DNA of 6,758 bases from Crenotrichaceae bacterium (GTDB taxonomy: Bacteria > Pseudomonadota > Gammaproteobacteria > Methylococcales > DRLZ01). Position 1 is the first letter of the stretch. The number at the start of each line of letters is the position of its first letter. The DNA lies in contig DRLZ01000251.1 of assembly GCA_011322755.1 (NCBI GenBank), positions 1-6,758 on the forward strand. The letters are read 5' to 3'. Below the pieces are notes generated by a model, which saw only the letters and a list, made by a program, of their open reading frames with translations, did no database searches and was not told the DNA's origin. Below are positions 5,825 to 6,758 of the stretch, piece by piece. The translations under genes were made by a program, and so were the position numbers.

Positions 5825-5973
5825 TTCATTTGCACCTAATTCGTTTTATTGTCTACATATAATCTAACAGAAAAACCAGCAACTGTTTTTCCCCATAATA
5901 GAACCTGGTTGAATCATCCCGGAAAATGCACTGAATGGCTATATCGCGAAAGTTAGACACAATGCTTTTCAAA
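5825..5973. other. Intercistronic gap between the OmpA-domain gene and the GTPase gene
   Basis: This 149-nt gap holds the GTPase ribosome binding site and an A/T-rich imperfect inverted repeat near 5870-5890 (AAAAA, CAG, CAA, CTG, TTTTT with one bulged C). I see no GC-rich terminator. TTATAT near 5857-5862 could be part of a -10, but no convincing -35 is paired with it. Co-transcription of the flanking genes is the simpler reading. Confidence 0.45.
5833..5837 (-). promoter_or_regulatory. Ribosome binding site of the GTPase gene (TTG start)
   Basis: AGGTG on the minus strand lies 8 nt before TTG 5824. Between them an ATG (5829-5827) opens a two-codon ORF, ATG AAT TGA, whose stop shares bases with the TTG. 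This supports TTG as the true start and places a start-stop element at the initiation site. Confidence 0.65.
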
Positions 5974-6758
5974 CTAGACTACGTCGTCGGCAATAATTTC
6001 TATATCAGCCCTTCTTAATGCCGGATTGACTTGCAAAACACTGACAGAATTCCGGCCTGAAATCACAGTAATCGACGCTGGACTAATGCCCGCCTTTAAC
6101 ATAAATTGTTTCACATAGTTTGCCCGCATTAATTGAAGCGCCTTGTTGCTTTCAACACTTCCAGAGCCATCGGTATACCCTCGCACGATAAATTTGACTC
6201 CAGTTGATACATCATCAATTGCTAGCACTAGCTTTCGAAGACGATCAATCTTCTCCTCCAAACTCGATTGTTGAGCAGTCGTTAGAGTAACACCTCGGCT
6301 AAAATAAAAAGACATTCCGTCTAGCTGTTGTATCAATATCTTAAGCTGAGTCCCTTCATTGGACAAAAGCTTGTCACCGTGAAAAGTTGTCTTCAGATTC
6401 AAATCAGGAAATAGTGACAAACACCGTTGTTTAAGACTTTTTATCCACTCAGCAGATGCTGTGCCTGTAACAAATAAAGTATTGTAACTCAACTCTAATT
6501 GAACAGTTTCAGGTGCTCTCAACTGGTGACGAATCGAACGTAGGCGGGACGAATCATCCACTTTCACGCGATCAATATTGATCATGCGAAAACCAGGAAC
6601 ACGATCTAGCAGACCACGTACTGATTCTAACCATTGCCGGGAAGCCACTCCATTGAGCACCAGCTGATCATCCTCTATAGCCAGAGCAACTGTTTCGGGT
6701 ACATTCAGTAATCGGACCGCACGCTGCAATGCCAGAGGTGGATCGAGCGATTGAAACA
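5974..6758 (-). CDS. OmpA-domain protein with tandem BON-like repeats, C-terminal 260 residues (5' end outside window)
   Basis: An envelope protein expected to hold peptidoglycan through its C-terminal OmpA-type domain. The frame is open from the right edge, and the TTG at 6729 is an internal codon rather than a start. Residues are numbered from the first full codon (6756). Two related repeats lie at about 20-64 and 82-125, each of the form PETV-L--(L/F)V--G-AS--W--S-, resembling BON domains. The OmpA-like domain begins near 148 (MSFYFSRG). It contains GYTDGSGSVESN (193-204) and RANYV (211-215). D196 and R211 are 15 residues apart, the spacing of the diaminopimelate-binding Asp and Arg known in OmpA-family domains. 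The signal peptide or membrane anchor would be outside the window. It is 149 nt upstream of the GTPase gene on the same strand, suggesting an operon in which an envelope-anchored protein feeds a GTPase and a kinase. Confidence 0.88.
   Translation of the reverse strand, partial: FQSLDPPLALQRAVRLLNVPETVALAIEDDQLVLNGVASRQWLESVRGLLDRVPGFRMINIDRVKVDDSSRLRSIRHQLRAPETVQLELSYNTLFVTGTASAEWIKSLKQRCLSLFPDLNLKTTFHGDKLLSNEGTQLKILIQQLDGMSFYFSRGVTLTTAQQSSLEEKIDRLRKLVLAIDDVSTGVKFIVRGYTDGSGSVESNKALQLMRANYVKQFMLKAGISPASITVISGRNSVSVLQVNPALRRADIEIIADDVV

Noticed and set aside
5870..5890. A/T-rich inverted repeat after the OmpA-domain gene as a terminator
   Set aside because: The stem is mostly A-T with a bulge, and no GC core precedes a T-run on the coding strand.
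6727..6729. TTG as the start of the OmpA-domain gene
   Set aside because: The frame stays open to the window edge, and the upstream residues (SLDPPLA) continue smoothly into the first repeat, so this is an internal Leu codon.

Overview
The window looks like chromosomal DNA of a moderately AT-rich gammaproteobacterium. The ThrRS and RibA sequences are close to the Escherichia coli pattern: catalytic residues fall at the same or constantly offset positions. A tRNA-Val(GAC) directly upstream of thrS, a CspA-type protein, a small RRM protein and a Rab-like GTPase operon all fit this. Genus cannot be assigned from sequence alone. No phage, IS element, CRISPR array or rRNA is seen.

Layout. Bases 1-1175 (minus) hold the first 391 codons of thrS, running off the left edge. 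A Rho-independent terminator (1221-1250), a tRNA-Val(GAC) with encoded CCA (1276-1352) and its sigma70-like promoter (1372-1399) precede it on the minus strand. The 340-base gap 1353-1692 separates this unit from a plus-strand cold-shock gene and carries three alternating copies of an ATCAACA motif. Two small plus-strand RNA-binding genes follow: a 67-aa CspA-family protein (1693-1896) with a strong terminator, and an 83-aa single-RRM protein with a TTG start (2186-2437). Convergent to them is ribA, GTP cyclohydrolase II (2597-3211, minus).

The right half (3441-6758, minus) is the most unusual part. It appears to be one operon, transcribed right to left. First comes the C-terminal 260 residues of a protein with two BON-like repeats and an OmpA-type peptidoglycan-binding domain. 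Next is a 166-aa Rab/Ras-like small GTPase, and then a 628-aa soluble hybrid histidine kinase (PAS-like, HisKA, HATPase, REC, HPt) whose start codon overlaps the GTPase stop. The set suggests a signalling module that joins an envelope-anchored protein, a GTP switch and a phosphorelay. Its output is unknown.

The most striking raw-sequence signal is a perfect 17-bp inverted repeat with an 11-nt loop (5645-5689) inside the GTPase gene. It lies exactly over the codons for the interswitch beta-hairpin and the G3 motif WDIAG, with the two arms in antisense codon register.
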